A stretch of DNA of 64,000 bases from Comamonadaceae bacterium. GTDB taxonomy: Bacteria > Pseudomonadota > Gammaproteobacteria > Burkholderiales > Burkholderiaceae_C. This document shows, one piece after another, positions 31,233 through 41,078 of this stretch. The notes under the pieces were generated by a model. The model saw nothing but the letters and a program-made list of their open reading frames with translations, was not told where the DNA came from and ran no database searches. Position numbers and translations under genes: made by a program. Every line of letters begins with the position of its first letter. Positions within the stretch are counted from its first letter, which is position 1. Location of the stretch: contig CANGPN010000007.1 in the NCBI GenBank assembly GCA_947456305.1, forward strand, positions 62,001 through 126,000. Direction: 5' to 3'.

Positions 31233-34200
31233 GTGACCCTTCATACCCGTAACTATCAGGGCGGCCCCGCCTTAAGCAGTTTCAAAACACGTCGGTTACT
31301 CAGCAGATTACAAGCTGTTTGTCCGGCCATTCAATCATTGCAAACTGCGTTTGTTTATTTGCTGGCAACAGATACGCCGGTGAAAGCCCAAGATTCCGGG
31401 CGAATGGCTCAATTACTCGATGCTTCTCCCGACAGCGCCAAACCCCTTGCTTTGCCCCATTGCTATACCGTGGTAGTGTCGCCTCGGCAGGGCACGGTGT
31501 CACCCTGGGCATCCAAGGCCGGTGATATTGCTCGAAATTGCGGTTTTAACCTTCACCGTTTAGAGCGTCTGACTGAATACAACCTGTATTTGCAGTCTGA
31601 TTACCAGTTGACAGTTGCAGAGGCGCAAGCGATACAGGCTTTGCTACATGATCGCATGACAGAGTCGGTCTGGCTTGACGTGCAGTCAGCATCCGGGCTG
31701 TTGCAAACCCTGGCTGGTGCGGACATGGTCAGTGTCGATATGTTGCAGCAGGGCAGGCAGGCTTTATTGCAAGCCAATACTGACTATGGCTTGGCACTGG
31801 CTGACGACGAAATCGATTATTTGCTGACGGCGTTCACCCGGCTCAAGCGCAATCCCACCGATGCTGAGTTGATGATGTTTGCCCAAGCCAACAGCGAGCA
31901 TTGCAGGCACAAAATTTTCAATGCCGATTTCATCATTGATGGCCAAGCGCAAACACACAGTTTGTTCGGCATGATCCGCCACACGCACAAGACCAATCCC
32001 CAACATACCGTGGTGGCGTATTCGGACAACGCCGCCATCATGCAAGGCCATCAGGTTGAGCGATTCACCGCTGCACTCACAGGCTATATGCCGCGCTATG
32101 ACAAAAGCAATAGTGTTCAACACATTTTGATGAAGGTGGAAACGCACAACCACCCGACCGCTATTTCGCCGTTTCCCGGAGCCGCCACCGGCGCAGGAGG
32201 GGAAATCCGAGACGAAGGCGCGACCGGTCGCGGTGCCAAGCCCAAGGCTGGTCTCACAGGGTTTAGCGTGTCAAAGCTGTGGGGCAGCTCAATCGGTCAG
32301 GCTTCGCACATGGCGTCTGCATTGCAAATCATGACCGAAGGTCCGCTGGGCGGCGCGGCTTTCAACAACGAATTCGGCAGACCCAATTTGCTGGGCTATT
32401 TCCGTGAATTTGAGCAAGTGGTCAACGGTGTGCAACGCGGTTACCACAAGCCCATCATGCTGGCCGGTGGTTTGGGCGTGGTCCGCGATGAACTCACGCA
32501 CAAGCTGTTGTTTCCCGCAGGCACCTTGTTGATACAACTCGGCGGCCCGGGCATGCGCATAGGCATGGGCGGTGGTGCGGCCAGCTCGCTGGCCAGCGGC
32601 AGCAACGCAGTCAATTTGGATTTTGACTCTGTGCAACGCGGCAACCCGGAGATTCAACGCCGCGCACAAGAAGTCATCAACCATTGCAACGCCTTGGGCA
32701 AAGACACACCCATATTGGCCATACACGATGTAGGCGCAGGCGGTTTGTCAAATGCATTTCCAGAGCTGGTGAATGACGCAGGCCGTGGAGCGCGTTTTGA
32801 TTTACGCAAGGTTCCTTTAGAAGAAAGCGGTTTGTCACCCAAAGAAATTTGGAGCAACGAAAGCCAAGAGCGCTATGTGCTGGCGATTGCGCCGGATTCA
32901 TTACCGCAATTTCAGTTTTTTTGCGAACGTGAACGTTGCCCGTTCGCGGTCGTTGGTGTCACCACGGACGACAGGCACCTGACGGTGAAACACACGGACA
33001 CAGCAGATGCCGTGGACATGCCTTTGGAGGTGTTGCTCGGTAAGCCGCCGAAGATGACACGCGATGTCAAGCGGCTTGACACCCCGGTGCAAGACTTTCA
33101 TACAGGCGACATCAGCTTGCAAGACGCTGTGCTCAAAGTGTTGTCGCATCCCACTGTCGCCAGCAAACGTTTTCTCATCACCATTGGCGACCGCACGGTG
33201 GGCGGGCTGAGTCACCGAGACCAAATGGTCGGCCCTTGGCAAGTGCCTGTGGCCGATTGCGCCATCACCTTGGCCGATTACAAAGGCGTGGCGGGCGAGG
33301 CCATGTCTTTGGGCGAACGCACGCCATTGGCGGCCATCAATGCGGCTGCCTCAGGGCGCATGGCCGTGGCCGAAGCCATCACCAATTTATTGGCGGCTCC
33401 CATCAGTTTGGAGCGGGTCAAGTTGTCTGCCAACTGGATGGCGGCATGCGGCGAGCCCGGCGAAGACGCGGCCTTGTTTGACACCGTGAAAGCCGTGGGT
33501 TTAGAGCTTTGCCCGGCATTGGGTATTTCCATTCCTGTGGGCAAAGACAGTTTGTCTATGCGCACCCGTTGGCAAGACAGCGGACAGTCTGTGCAAGTCA
33601 CTTCACCTGTGAGTTTGATCGTCACTGCATTCGCCACGCTGGACGATGTGCGTGGCAATGTCACGCCGCAATTGAACGCAACGATTGAAGACAGCAGCTT
33701 GATATTGATAGACCTCGGTCGCGGTCAGCACCGCATGGGCGGCAGCATATTGGCACAAGCCACAGAGCAAGCAGGCGGTGCCGTGCCCGACCTGGACGAT
33801 GCGCAAGATTTGAAACAGTTGGTCATCGCCATCAACGATTTGCGCGCCAAGGGCTGGATGCTGGCTTACCACGACCGCAGCGACGGCGGCTTGCTGGCCT
33901 GTGTGGCCGAAATGGCGTTTGCCGGTCATGTGGGAGTGGCAATGAATGTGGATTTATTGGTCACCGAAGGCGACGGCATCAGCGACAGCCGTGCCGATCA
34001 CGGCGACAGCAAAAACTGGTCGCAACAGGTGAGCGCCAGACGCGAAGAACTCACACTCAAAGCCTTGTTCAACGAAGAACTCGGCGCAGTGATTCAGGTG
34101 CGCACCGAGGTGCGCGACCAGGCCATGCAATTGCTGCGTCAACACGGTTTGTCTGCTTGTAGCCATGTCATTGGCAAAACGCGGCCTGCCACATCCAGTA

Positions 34201-35216
34201 TCAACAAAGGCTTGGGCGAGCTCAGTGTGTGGCGGGATGCCAAAGAAATTTTCAGTGCTTCGTTGTACGACTTACACCAAGTTTGGGACAGCGTCAGTTG
34301 GAAGATTTGCCGCGAACGCGACAACCCGCAAACCGCAGATGCTGAACACGCTGCGGCGGGTCTTGCAGCAGACCCGGGCTTGCATGTGCATCTAACGCCA
34401 GGTGCACTGGATAACGTGGCCGCGCCCTATATCAATAAGCAACGCCCGCGAGTGGCGGTGTTGCGCGAGCAAGGCGTGAACTCACACGTGGAAATGGCGT
34501 ATGCGTTCACCGAAGCAGGCTTTGAAGCCTATGACGTGCACATGACTGATTTGCAATCGGGCCGGGCCCATTTGAAAGACTTCCAAGGCTTAGTGGCCTG
34601 CGGTGGTTTCAGCTATGGCGACACGTTAGGCGCAGGTAAAGGCTGGGCTCGCAGCATCACATTCAATCATGCGTTGTCAGACCAGTTTCAATCATTTTTC
34701 CACAGACAAAACACGTTTGCACTCGGCGTGTGCAACGGTTGTCAGATGTTCGCTGAATTGGCTGTGTTGATCCCAGGCGCGCAAGACTGGCCGCGCTTCA
34801 CCGACAACCAAAGTGAACGCTTTGAAGCGCGTTTGTCGCAAGTGGAAGTGCTGGATTCACCCAGTTTGTTTTTTCAAGGCATGGCAGGGTGCCGACTGCC
34901 GATTGCTGTGGCCCACGGCGAAGGCTATGCGAATTTCAACGAACGCGGCGACGCGGACCAAGTGCTGGCTGCGATGCGTTTCACTGACCACAACGGCAAC
35001 GCCACCGAAGCCTATCCGTTCAACCCCAACGGCAGCCCTGGCGGCTTGACGGCGGTCACCACAGCGGACGGCAGGTTCACCGCCATGATGCCGCACCCGG
35101 AGCGCGTGTTCCGGCAATTGCAATTCAGTTGGACCGCCCACAGCAATTTTCAAAAATCCACAGACTTCAGTCCCTGGATGCGCATGTGGCGAAATGCAAG
35201 GCGTTGGATAGACTGA
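31233..35216 (+). CDS. purL: Phosphoribosylformylglycinamidine synthase (large single-chain form)
   Basis: PurL converts FGAR to FGAM with ATP and glutamine, the fourth step of purine synthesis. The 1327-residue protein is the fused proteobacterial form. It has an N-terminal PurS-like domain, two ATP-binding halves ([27 protein letters not shown] in parts near residues 300-330, and [18 protein letters not shown]), and a C-terminal class I glutaminase. The glutaminase has [21 protein letters not shown], the catalytic Cys in GVCNGCQMF, and the His/Glu end [10 protein letters not shown]. The start is a GTG at 31233 with AAGG at 31223-31226 as ribosome site. The 118 bases upstream, shared with map, show no convincing promoter pair. 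Confidence 0.97.
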   Translation: MTLHTRNYQGGPALSSFKTRRLLSRLQAVCPAIQSLQTAFVYLLATDTPVKAQDSGRMAQLLDASPDSAKPLALPHCYTVVVSPRQGTVSPWASKAGDIARNCGFNLHRLERLTEYNLYLQSDYQLTVAEAQAIQALLHDRMTESVWLDVQSASGLLQTLAGADMVSVDMLQQGRQALLQANTDYGLALADDEIDYLLTAFTRLKRNPTDAELMMFAQANSEHCRHKIFNADFIIDGQAQTHSLFGMIRHTHKTNPQHTVVAYSDNAAIMQGHQVERFTAALTGYMPRYDKSNSVQHILMKVETHNHPTAISPFPGAATGAGGEIRDEGATGRGAKPKAGLTGFSVSKLWGSSIGQASHMASALQIMTEGPLGGAAFNNEFGRPNLLGYFREFEQVVNGVQRGYHKPIMLAGGLGVVRDELTHKLLFPAGTLLIQLGGPGMRIGMGGGAASSLASGSNAVNLDFDSVQRGNPEIQRRAQEVINHCNALGKDTPILAIHDVGAGGLSNAFPELVNDAGRGARFDLRKVPLEESGLSPKEIWSNESQERYVLAIAPDSLPQFQFFCERERCPFAVVGVTTDDRHLTVKHTDTADAVDMPLEVLLGKPPKMTRDVKRLDTPVQDFHTGDISLQDAVLKVLSHPTVASKRFLITIGDRTVGGLSHRDQMVGPWQVPVADCAITLADYKGVAGEAMSLGERTPLAAINAAASGRMAVAEAITNLLAAPISLERVKLSANWMAACGEPGEDAALFDTVKAVGLELCPALGISIPVGKDSLSMRTRWQDSGQSVQVTSPVSLIVTAFATLDDVRGNVTPQLNATIEDSSLILIDLGRGQHRMGGSILAQATEQAGGAVPDLDDAQDLKQLVIAINDLRAKGWMLAYHDRSDGGLLACVAEMAFAGHVGVAMNVDLLVTEGDGISDSRADHGDSKNWSQQVSARREELTLKALFNEELGAVIQVRTEVRDQAMQLLRQHGLSACSHVIGKTRPATSSINKGLGELSVWRDAKEIFSASLYDLHQVWDSVSWKICRERDNPQTADAEHAAAGLAADPGLHVHLTPGALDNVAAPYINKQRPRVAVLREQGVNSHVEMAYAFTEAGFEAYDVHMTDLQSGRAHLKDFQGLVACGGFSYGDTLGAGKGWARSITFNHALSDQFQSFFHRQNTFALGVCNGCQMFAELAVLIPGAQDWPRFTDNQSERFEARLSQVEVLDSPSLFFQGMAGCRLPIAVAHGEGYANFNERGDADQVLAAMRFTDHNGNATEAYPFNPNGSPGGLTAVTTADGRFTAMMPHPERVFRQLQFSWTAHSNFQKSTDFSPWMRMWRNARRWID

Positions 35217-35257
35217 CGCACTGACACCGTTTATCAATCAACAACAAGGAAGTACCC

Positions 35258-35665
35258 ATGAGCTTGACCAGAGACCGTGAATTGGCTGATTTGCTCTATA
35301 ACAGTTACGGGGATCTTTCGTTACTGCTGGCTGATTTGAGCAGCTTGGCCGAGCTCCATACCCAACATACGGTAGCGGTGCAAAACCACGATCACGACAA
35401 AAACACCCACGATGCCCATGCCGCACCCCCGACTGAAGCACAAAAAAAACTCACCAGCGCCCAGAAAAAAACCGTGGTTTTACAACAGCATTTGGTGCAA
35501 ATCATCAAACTGCTGATTCAAAACCACACTGATGCCAGCATCATCATCAACGAGTTCGAAAAAATCCGCACAAGCAAATTATTGATGAGCGAAACCTTTG
35601 CGCTGGCCCATGTCATACCCGTCAATGGCAGCGATCAGTCACACGGCACACCACTGCTGAAGTAA
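35258..35665 (+). CDS. Small protein of unknown function
   Basis: I do not recognise this 135-residue protein. It has a strong ribosome site (AAGGAAG, 35247-35253) seven bases... upstream region before the ATG at 35258, and it ends just before a strong terminator, so it looks like a real gene. There is no signal peptide or membrane helix. The N-terminal 40 residues are helical and Leu/Asp-rich (LADLLYNSYGDLSLLLADLSSL). A His-rich stretch follows (HTQH, HDHDKNTHDAHAA). The rest is mainly helical with KKLTSAQKKTVVLQQHLVQIIKLLIQ. It lies 41 bases after purL and may be cotranscribed. A metal-related or protein-binding role is only a guess. Confidence 0.7.
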   Translation: MSLTRDRELADLLYNSYGDLSLLLADLSSLAELHTQHTVAVQNHDHDKNTHDAHAAPPTEAQKKLTSAQKKTVVLQQHLVQIIKLLIQNHTDASIIINEFEKIRTSKLLMSETFALAHVIPVNGSDQSHGTPLLK

Positions 35666-35678
35666 ACCCCGGCCCATG

Positions 35679-35718
35679 AAAAAAGCCCTCTTCATAATGA
35701 AGAGGGCTTTTGATTTTA
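35679..35718. terminator. Two-way intrinsic terminator
   Basis: A 14-base-pair stem AAAAGCCCTCTTCA / TGAAGAGGGCTTTT with loop TAA (35695-35697) is followed by GATTTT on the plus side and by a U run on the minus side (A tract 35679-35684). It lies between two converging genes, the small unknown gene ending at 35665 and the PPIase gene ending at 35734, and can serve both. Confidence 0.93.
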
Positions 35719-35733
35719 GAAGCGCGTCGATAC

Positions 35734-36516
35734 TTACTCGATCTTGGCTTTCTCTCGCAAAGTCTGCTGATATTCAGCCAATTTGTTTTGCTGCAATTGC
35801 TGCAGGATTTGCGGCTTGACATCTTCAAACTTGGGCAATTCAGCACTGCGAACATCGTCAAGACGGATGATGTGAAAACCGAATTGTGATTTAACCGGAG
35901 CGGAAGTGGTCTCGCCTTTTTTCAAAGCAGTCATAGCCACTGAAAATTCTTTAACGAAGCTGTTCGGATTGGCCCAGTCCAAGTCGCCGCCTTTGGCACC
36001 TGAGCCAGGGTCTTTAGATTGTTTTTTGGCAATCTCTTCAAATTTACCGCCTTTTTTCAAGCTGGCCAGAATGGCTTTTGCTTGTTCTTCTTTCTCCACC
36101 AGAATGTGGCGGGCCTTGTACTCCTTGCCGCTGTTAGTGGCTGCATATTTATCGTATTCAGCTTTGACATCAGCGTCGGTCACCGGGTTTTTTCGCTGGT
36201 ATTCGCCAAACAGTTCGCGGATCAACAAGCCTTGGCGAGCGAGTTCCATTTGCACTTTGAAATCTTCAGTGGCGTCCATGCCCTGGTTTTGCGCTTCCTG
36301 CATAAACACTTCACGGATGACGACTTCTTCACGCAGTTGTTGTTCCATTTCAGGAGTGACTGCGCGGCCAGAGCGCTCAAGTTGAGCGGCCAATGCCTGC
36401 ACACGTGACTTGGGAACCGGCTTGCCATTGACGATGGCCACGTTTTGCGACTGGGCGCTCAGACATGCACAAGCTAACAAGCCTGCAAGCAGTGGATGGA
36501 TCAAAGAGATTTTCAT
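35734..36516 (-). CDS. Parvulin-type peptidyl-prolyl cis-trans isomerase, exported
   Basis: The 260-residue protein has a Sec signal peptide (residues 1-23, ending CLSAQSQ) and a helical N-terminal region like that of SurA/PrsA. The parvulin domain spans about 133-222, with ARHILVEKEEQAKAILASLKKG, DPGSGAKGGDLDWA and SQFGFHIIRLDDVR. It helps fold proteins in the periplasm. An NVAIVNGKPV segment after the signal peptide is typical of PpiC/PrsA-like proteins of Burkholderiales. The Ala-Cys-Leu-Ser in the signal region is not a good lipobox, because no Gly/Ala-Cys cleavage context follows. It is separated from bolA by 48 bases and may be the last gene of the selO operon. Confidence 0.92.
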   Translation of the reverse strand: MKISLIHPLLAGLLACACLSAQSQNVAIVNGKPVPKSRVQALAAQLERSGRAVTPEMEQQLREEVVIREVFMQEAQNQGMDATEDFKVQMELARQGLLIRELFGEYQRKNPVTDADVKAEYDKYAATNSGKEYKARHILVEKEEQAKAILASLKKGGKFEEIAKKQSKDPGSGAKGGDLDWANPNSFVKEFSVAMTALKKGETTSAPVKSQFGFHIIRLDDVRSAELPKFEDVKPQILQQLQQNKLAEYQQTLREKAKIE

Positions 36517-36564
36517 GAAGAACTTTCAAAAGTGTAAGTCGGGTAAGAAAAACCAACCCGTGCA

Positions 36565-36837
36565 TTAAGCAGGTAATTCGACAATTTCAATGGCCAGTGC
36601 ATGCAAACCCTGGTCGGTGAATTGTTGCAGAGAATCATACACAAGCCGGTGCCTGGCCACACGGGTCAAGCCGGTAAAAACCCCTGCGCTTATGCGTACC
36701 CGAAAGTGTGTGCCTTGGCCGCTGCCGTCGGAACCGGCGTGCCCGGCGTGGGCAGCACTTTCATCATCAACTTGCAAAAAAAAGGGTTTTAAGTCTGCAA
36801 TTAACTTGGATTCAATAGCTTGGCTTGTGATGTTCAT
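36565..36837 (-). CDS. bolA: BolA family protein
   Basis: BolA proteins work with monothiol glutaredoxins in iron-sulfur and redox signalling, and some also bind DNA. The 90-residue product has the BolA core: ESKLIADLKPFFLQVDDES at the start, HFRVRISAGVFTGLTRVARHRLVYDSL and the conserved LHALAIEIV near the end. The His of ARHRLVY is the invariant one. The segment AAHAGHAGSDGSGQGTH between strands is the variable loop. Its start overlaps the yciB stop by four bases. Confidence 0.93.
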   Translation of the reverse strand: MNITSQAIESKLIADLKPFFLQVDDESAAHAGHAGSDGSGQGTHFRVRISAGVFTGLTRVARHRLVYDSLQQFTDQGLHALAIEIVELPA

Positions 36838-37391
36838 GTTTCGTCTGCCGATTTTTCTGTATCTTCCAGTTTGATATGTCGACTCAAGTAGACCGCTTGT
36901 AGCAACACAAACACAAGCATCAAACCCATACCGCCGAACAGTTTGTAACTCACCCAGGTGTCGGTATCAAAATTAAACGCCACCCACAGGTTGACCACGC
37001 CCATGACGGCAAAAAACGCCACCCAGGCAAACAATAGGCGAAACCAAACCGGGTCGGGTAGGTTCAACTGGGCTGACATGATTTTCATCAGCAGATTGCG
37101 TTTGAACAAGAGCTGGCCAACCAGCAGTGCGCCGCCCATCAACCAGTAAAGAATAGTGGGCTTCCATTTGATGAAAGTTTCATCATGGGTTAGCAAGGTG
37201 GCGCCGCCAAACAAAGTGATGATGGCCAGACTCATCCATTGCATAGGTTCTACCTTGCCGTGACGAAAATACAGCCAGCTGATTTGCAACAAGGTGGCAG
37301 CCATGGCTACGCCGGTCGCGATATAAATACCACCAAGTTTGAAGGCGATGAAAAACAGCGCGATAGGGAAAAAATCCATGAACATTTTCAT
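36834..37391 (-). CDS. yciB: Inner membrane-spanning protein YciB (septation protein A)
   Basis: YciB is a multi-span inner-membrane protein linked to cell envelope and septum synthesis. The start at 37391 gives [21 protein letters not shown], which lines up with the family N-terminus, and 185 residues. AAGAGGA just upstream is a good ribosome site. Five or six hydrophobic segments are seen, for example [21 protein letters not shown] and [21 protein letters not shown], and the conserved [14 protein letters not shown]. The frame is open further upstream only inside msrB. It overlaps msrB and bolA by four bases each. Confidence 0.95.
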   Translation of the reverse strand: MKMFMDFFPIALFFIAFKLGGIYIATGVAMAATLLQISWLYFRHGKVEPMQWMSLAIITLFGGATLLTHDETFIKWKPTILYWLMGGALLVGQLLFKRNLLMKIMSAQLNLPDPVWFRLLFAWVAFFAVMGVVNLWVAFNFDTDTWVSYKLFGGMGLMLVFVLLQAVYLSRHIKLEDTEKSADET

Positions 37392-37804
37392 GGCTTGTCC
37401 TCTTGCGGTACAAAAGACAAAGCGGCTGAATTCATGCAATAGCGCAAGCCGGTCGGGGCCGGGCCGTCGGGAAATACATGACCCAAATGCGCTTTGCAAA
37501 CTGAGCATACGGTTTCGGTGCGTAGCATGCCGTGGGCGCGGTCGACGCGCTCTTCGATGGCGGCCTGATCACTGGCCTGGTAAAAACTCGGCCAACCGCA
37601 ACCGGCATCAAATTTGGTTTCAGAGGTGAATAAAGTGTTGTCGCAGCAAATGCAGCGGTAAATGCCTTTGTCCCAATGTGATTCGTAGCGACCGGTGAAT
37701 GGGCGTTCGGTCGCGGCATGTCGGGTGACTTCGTAGGCCACTGGTTCGGCGTCTTTGGCTGCCAGATGGGCCCGCCATTCGGCGCTGTTGTCAGGTAATT
37801 TCAT
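37388..37804 (-). CDS. msrB: Peptide-methionine (R)-S-oxide reductase MsrB
   Basis: MsrB reduces the R form of methionine sulfoxide in proteins. The start at 37804 gives [14 protein letters not shown] and 138 residues. The zinc ligands are two CxxC pairs, in [11 protein letters not shown] and [13 protein letters not shown]. The catalytic Cys is in [25 protein letters not shown] holds a Cys that in many members can act as the resolving residue. It has no signal peptide, so it is cytosolic. Its start overlaps the selO stop by four bases. Confidence 0.97.
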   Translation of the reverse strand: MKLPDNSAEWRAHLAAKDAEPVAYEVTRHAATERPFTGRYESHWDKGIYRCICCDNTLFTSETKFDAGCGWPSFYQASDQAAIEERVDRAHGMLRTETVCSVCKAHLGHVFPDGPAPTGLRYCMNSAALSFVPQEDKP

Positions 37805-39297
37805 GAGGAGCAACTGATGGAAATGGAAGATGCCCAATCGGGCGGAAACCCGGCCCATGTTTCAAAGGCCGGATGCTCGTCAAACGGCGACTGCAAAACC
37901 TGAAGCAGATCTTGCACACCGGAAAAATCGCCTATTTTCGCTTGTTGTATGACTTGTTCGCCCAAATGGTTGCGCAAAACGAATTTGGGGTTGGTTTTCA
38001 GCATTTGCGCAGAGGTTTGAGCCAAGTCCTGTGCCTGCAACCTGAGCACATAAGCCGGTAGCCATTTGTCCCACGGTGCGGAGTTGATAAAAAGGTCGCG
38101 CACCGGTTCAAAAGCTTTCTCAAGGCTTTTCACCGCCAGTTGTCCGGTGGCATGGCTTAATCTGCGCCAGAAAATAGTTAAGTCGGTTTTTTCCTGAGCC
38201 AGCAATTGCAACAACGCATCGATCAAAGTGTGATCGTCGGCTCGTGATCCGGTCAATCCGAGTTTGGCAGCAAAAGCTAGATCGACCAGCAACGGGTAAT
38301 CGGTTTTGAATGTTTCAAGCGCTGCAATCGCCATGTCCTGGTCTTCAATCAACGGCAGCATAGCCTGGCCTAGACAAAATAAATTCCAGTACGCCACTTG
38401 CGGTTGTCTGGCGTAGGCGTAACGCCCCTGGTGGTCGGAGTGGTTGCAAATATGCGCCGGGTCAAAACCGTCTAGAAACTGGAACGGCCCATAGTCAATC
38501 GTCAGGCCCAGCAAGCTCATGTTGTCGGTGTTCATCACGCCGTGGCAAAAACCGACAGCCTGCCATCGCGCCAGCAGTTCAGCGGTCAGTCGGGTGACTC
38601 TAGCCAACAAAGCGGTGTAGCGCTTGGGCCCGCCCTCCAACGACAACAGTTCGGGGAAATATTGCGTGATGGCGTGGTCTGCCAACAGTTGCAAGCTGGC
38701 GGTATCGCCATTGGCTGCGAAATGTTGCAAATGACCGAAGCGCATAAAACTAGGCGCGACTCTGGTCACCACGGCTGCAGTTTCCACTTCTTCGCGCAGC
38801 ACCCTGTCAGGTGAACCTGTCAGACAAAGCGCACGGGTAGTGGGAATGCCTAGGCCGTGCATGGCTTCGCTGCACAAAAACTCGCGGATGCTGGAGCGCA
38901 GCACCGCGCGGCCGTCCCCCATGCGCGAATAAGGCGTTTTGCCGGCGCCTTTGAGTTGCAACTCCTGTGGGCCGATAAGGGTATCCAACACGCCCAGGGA
39001 CAAAGCGCGACCATCGCCAAGTTGACCCGCCCAGACGCCAAACTGATGGCCGCTATAAACAGTGGCATAAGGCTGGCTGCCTTGTAAAACCTCGTTTCCC
39101 GTCAAAGCGGACAAAAGTTCGTCTGAACTCCACACGCTGGAAGGCCAGCCCATGGATTGGGCAAGCATGTGGTTTTGCGCTACCCAATGCGCATTGGTTA
39201 AGGGAGCGGGTTGTACCGGGGTGTAAAAAGCTGTCCCCAAAGCGTCATAAGGATGTCGCCAATTCAAGGGCAATAGAGTTGATTCGACTGAAGGCAT
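37801..39297 (-). CDS. selO: Protein adenylyltransferase SelO (YdiU)
   Basis: SelO is a pseudokinase-fold enzyme that transfers AMP to protein Ser, Thr or Tyr residues; glutaredoxin is a known target in E. coli. The start at 39297 gives [13 protein letters not shown] and 498 residues. Conserved parts are [56 protein letters not shown] and [11 protein letters not shown]. The protein ends in SCSS: a Cys stands at the third-last place, where animal SelO has selenocysteine. It is the first gene of the selO-msrB-yciB-bolA run and diverges from the acyl-CoA ligase gene. Confidence 0.96.
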   Translation of the reverse strand: MPSVESTLLPLNWRHPYDALGTAFYTPVQPAPLTNAHWVAQNHMLAQSMGWPSSVWSSDELLSALTGNEVLQGSQPYATVYSGHQFGVWAGQLGDGRALSLGVLDTLIGPQELQLKGAGKTPYSRMGDGRAVLRSSIREFLCSEAMHGLGIPTTRALCLTGSPDRVLREEVETAAVVTRVAPSFMRFGHLQHFAANGDTASLQLLADHAITQYFPELLSLEGGPKRYTALLARVTRLTAELLARWQAVGFCHGVMNTDNMSLLGLTIDYGPFQFLDGFDPAHICNHSDHQGRYAYARQPQVAYWNLFCLGQAMLPLIEDQDMAIAALETFKTDYPLLVDLAFAAKLGLTGSRADDHTLIDALLQLLAQEKTDLTIFWRRLSHATGQLAVKSLEKAFEPVRDLFINSAPWDKWLPAYVLRLQAQDLAQTSAQMLKTNPKFVLRNHLGEQVIQQAKIGDFSGVQDLLQVLQSPFDEHPAFETWAGFPPDWASSISISCSS

Positions 39298-39303
39298 AGG
39301 CTG

Positions 39304-39315
39304 ATTGTGCACAAT
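39304..39315. promoter_or_regulatory. Perfect 12-base palindrome between selO and the acyl-CoA ligase gene
   Basis: ATTGTGCACAAT is a perfect inverted repeat. It lies 6 bases upstream of the selO start and 49 bases upstream of the ligase start, in a 67-base divergent region. Its length and symmetry fit a dimeric repressor site; the protein is unknown. Confidence 0.5.
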
Positions 39316-39364
39316 ACGCAAAACAAAGCGCACACAAGTGCCCCAATGTACCTAGGAGACGCCC

Positions 39365-40993
39365 ATGTTGGGATTGATGCAGCAGCAAAATTTATTGATT
39401 TCAGACATGATTGAATTCGCTGAAAAACACCACGGCGACACTGAAATCATTTCCCGCAGAGTAGAGGGCGACATACACCGAAGCAACTGGGCCAAGATAG
39501 GTGCCCGTTCACGTCAGGTTGCTAATGCCCTGGACGGTTGGCACGTACCCGCTGGCGCCAGGGTAGCCACGCTGGCATGGAATGGTTACCGTCATCTGGA
39601 GTTGTATTTCGGGGTCAGCGGCAGCGGCCGGGTATTGCACACGCTCAATCCTCGCTTGCACCCGGAGCAGGTGGTTTGGATCGTCAACCACGCAGAAGAC
39701 AGCGTCCTGTGTTTTGACATGACGTTTCTTCCCATTGTGAAAAATATCCATTCGCATTGCCCGACCGTCAAACACTGGGTGGCCATGTGCGATGCCGACA
39801 AACTGCCGGCTGACAGCGGCATTCCGGAACTGGTCAGCTACGAGGCTTGGATGTCCAGCCAGTCAAACAGTTACGCCTGGCCCGAACTGGATGAAAATAC
39901 GGCGTCTTGCATGTGTTACACCAGTGGCACCACCGGTAATCCCAAGGCTGCTGTGTACAGCCACCGCTCCACCTTGCTGCACGCATATGCCTGCGCCTTG
40001 CCTGATGTGATGTGCTTGTCTGCACGCGACAGCGTATTACCCGTGGTGCCCATGTTTCATGTGAACGCCTGGGGCATTCCCTACAGCGCAGCCATGGTTG
40101 GTTGCAAACTGGTGTTTCCCGGCCCGGCCTTGGACGGTAAATCCGTTTATGAACTGCTGGAAACAGAAAAAGTCACACTGGCTGCGGGTGTGCCCACCGT
40201 CTGGCAAATGCTGCTCGGCCATTTGAAAGCTGGGAGTTTGCGTTTCAACTACCTTAAGCGCACAGTGATTGGCGGTTCTGCTTGTCCACCGGCCATGATT
40301 CAAGCATTCAACGATGAGTATGGCGTGGAAGTTCTGCACGCCTGGGGCATGACCGAGCTCAGTCCTCTGGGTACATTGTGTACCTTGAAAAACAAGCATT
40401 TGGAGTTAGCGCCTGATGAGCAGATGAAAATCCGGTTGAAACAAGGGCGTGCGATTTTCGGCATTGATTTCAAAATCGTAGACGATCAAGGCGCAGAACA
40501 ACCGAACGACGGCAAAGCCTATGGTGACTTGCTGGTCAAAGGCCCCTGGGTGATACGCGAGTATTTCAAACAAGAAGGCCCGTCACCCTTGGTGGACGGC
40601 TGGTTTCCCACCGGCGATGTGGCCACCGTCGATCCGGAAGGCTTTATGCAAATCACCGATCGCAGCAAAGACGTGATCAAGTCCGGCGGCGAATGGATCA
40701 GTTCTATTGATGTGGAAAACATCGCCATGGCGCACCCTGATGTGGCGATGGCGGCTTGTATCGGTATGCCTCACCCGAAATGGGACGAAAGACCTGTGGT
40801 GGTAGTGGTGAAAAAACCCGGCTGTACATTGAGTAGCGATGATTTGCTGAAGTTCTACGATGGCAAGATCGCCAAGTGGCAGGCGCCGGACGATGTGGTG
40901 TTTGTCGATGCGATTCCCTTAGGCGCTACCGGCAAAATGCTGAAAACTCGCTTACGCGAGCAACTGGCCGGCTACCGTTTGCCATCTTTATGA
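39365..40993 (+). CDS. Acyl-CoA ligase (AMP-forming), DmdB/medium-chain type
   Basis: The 542-residue enzyme belongs to the ANL family and should form an acyl-CoA from a carboxylic acid, ATP and CoA. It has the P-loop-like [29 protein letters not shown], the hinge [17 protein letters not shown] with [15 protein letters not shown], and the catalytic Lys in [11 protein letters not shown] near the C-terminus. The N-terminus ([28 protein letters not shown]) is the form of medium-chain acyl-CoA ligases that include the 3-methylthiopropionate enzyme DmdB. The exact substrate is not readable. A good ribosome site AGGAGA precedes the ATG at 39365. The Liv-type transporter follows after 85 bases. Confidence 0.9.
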   Translation: MLGLMQQQNLLISDMIEFAEKHHGDTEIISRRVEGDIHRSNWAKIGARSRQVANALDGWHVPAGARVATLAWNGYRHLELYFGVSGSGRVLHTLNPRLHPEQVVWIVNHAEDSVLCFDMTFLPIVKNIHSHCPTVKHWVAMCDADKLPADSGIPELVSYEAWMSSQSNSYAWPELDENTASCMCYTSGTTGNPKAAVYSHRSTLLHAYACALPDVMCLSARDSVLPVVPMFHVNAWGIPYSAAMVGCKLVFPGPALDGKSVYELLETEKVTLAAGVPTVWQMLLGHLKAGSLRFNYLKRTVIGGSACPPAMIQAFNDEYGVEVLHAWGMTELSPLGTLCTLKNKHLELAPDEQMKIRLKQGRAIFGIDFKIVDDQGAEQPNDGKAYGDLLVKGPWVIREYFKQEGPSPLVDGWFPTGDVATVDPEGFMQITDRSKDVIKSGGEWISSIDVENIAMAHPDVAMAACIGMPHPKWDERPVVVVVKKPGCTLSSDDLLKFYDGKIAKWQAPDDVVFVDAIPLGATGKMLKTRLREQLAGYRLPSL

Positions 40994-41006
40994 GCGCTTT
41001 GCCGCT

Positions 41007-41022
41007 CTAGGGCATTCCCTAG
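41007..41022. promoter_or_regulatory. Inverted repeat upstream of livK
   Basis: CTAGGG-CATT-CCCTAG is a perfect 6-base inverted repeat with a four-base centre, 56 bases upstream of the livK start and 13 bases after the ligase stop. There is no T tract, so it is not a terminator. It may be an operator or activator site for the transporter operon. Confidence 0.5.
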
Positions 41023-41078
41023 CAGGGACAACCCGTAATTCACGTTAGGCTACTTTGAGTTTTTTCTGGAGATAAAAA

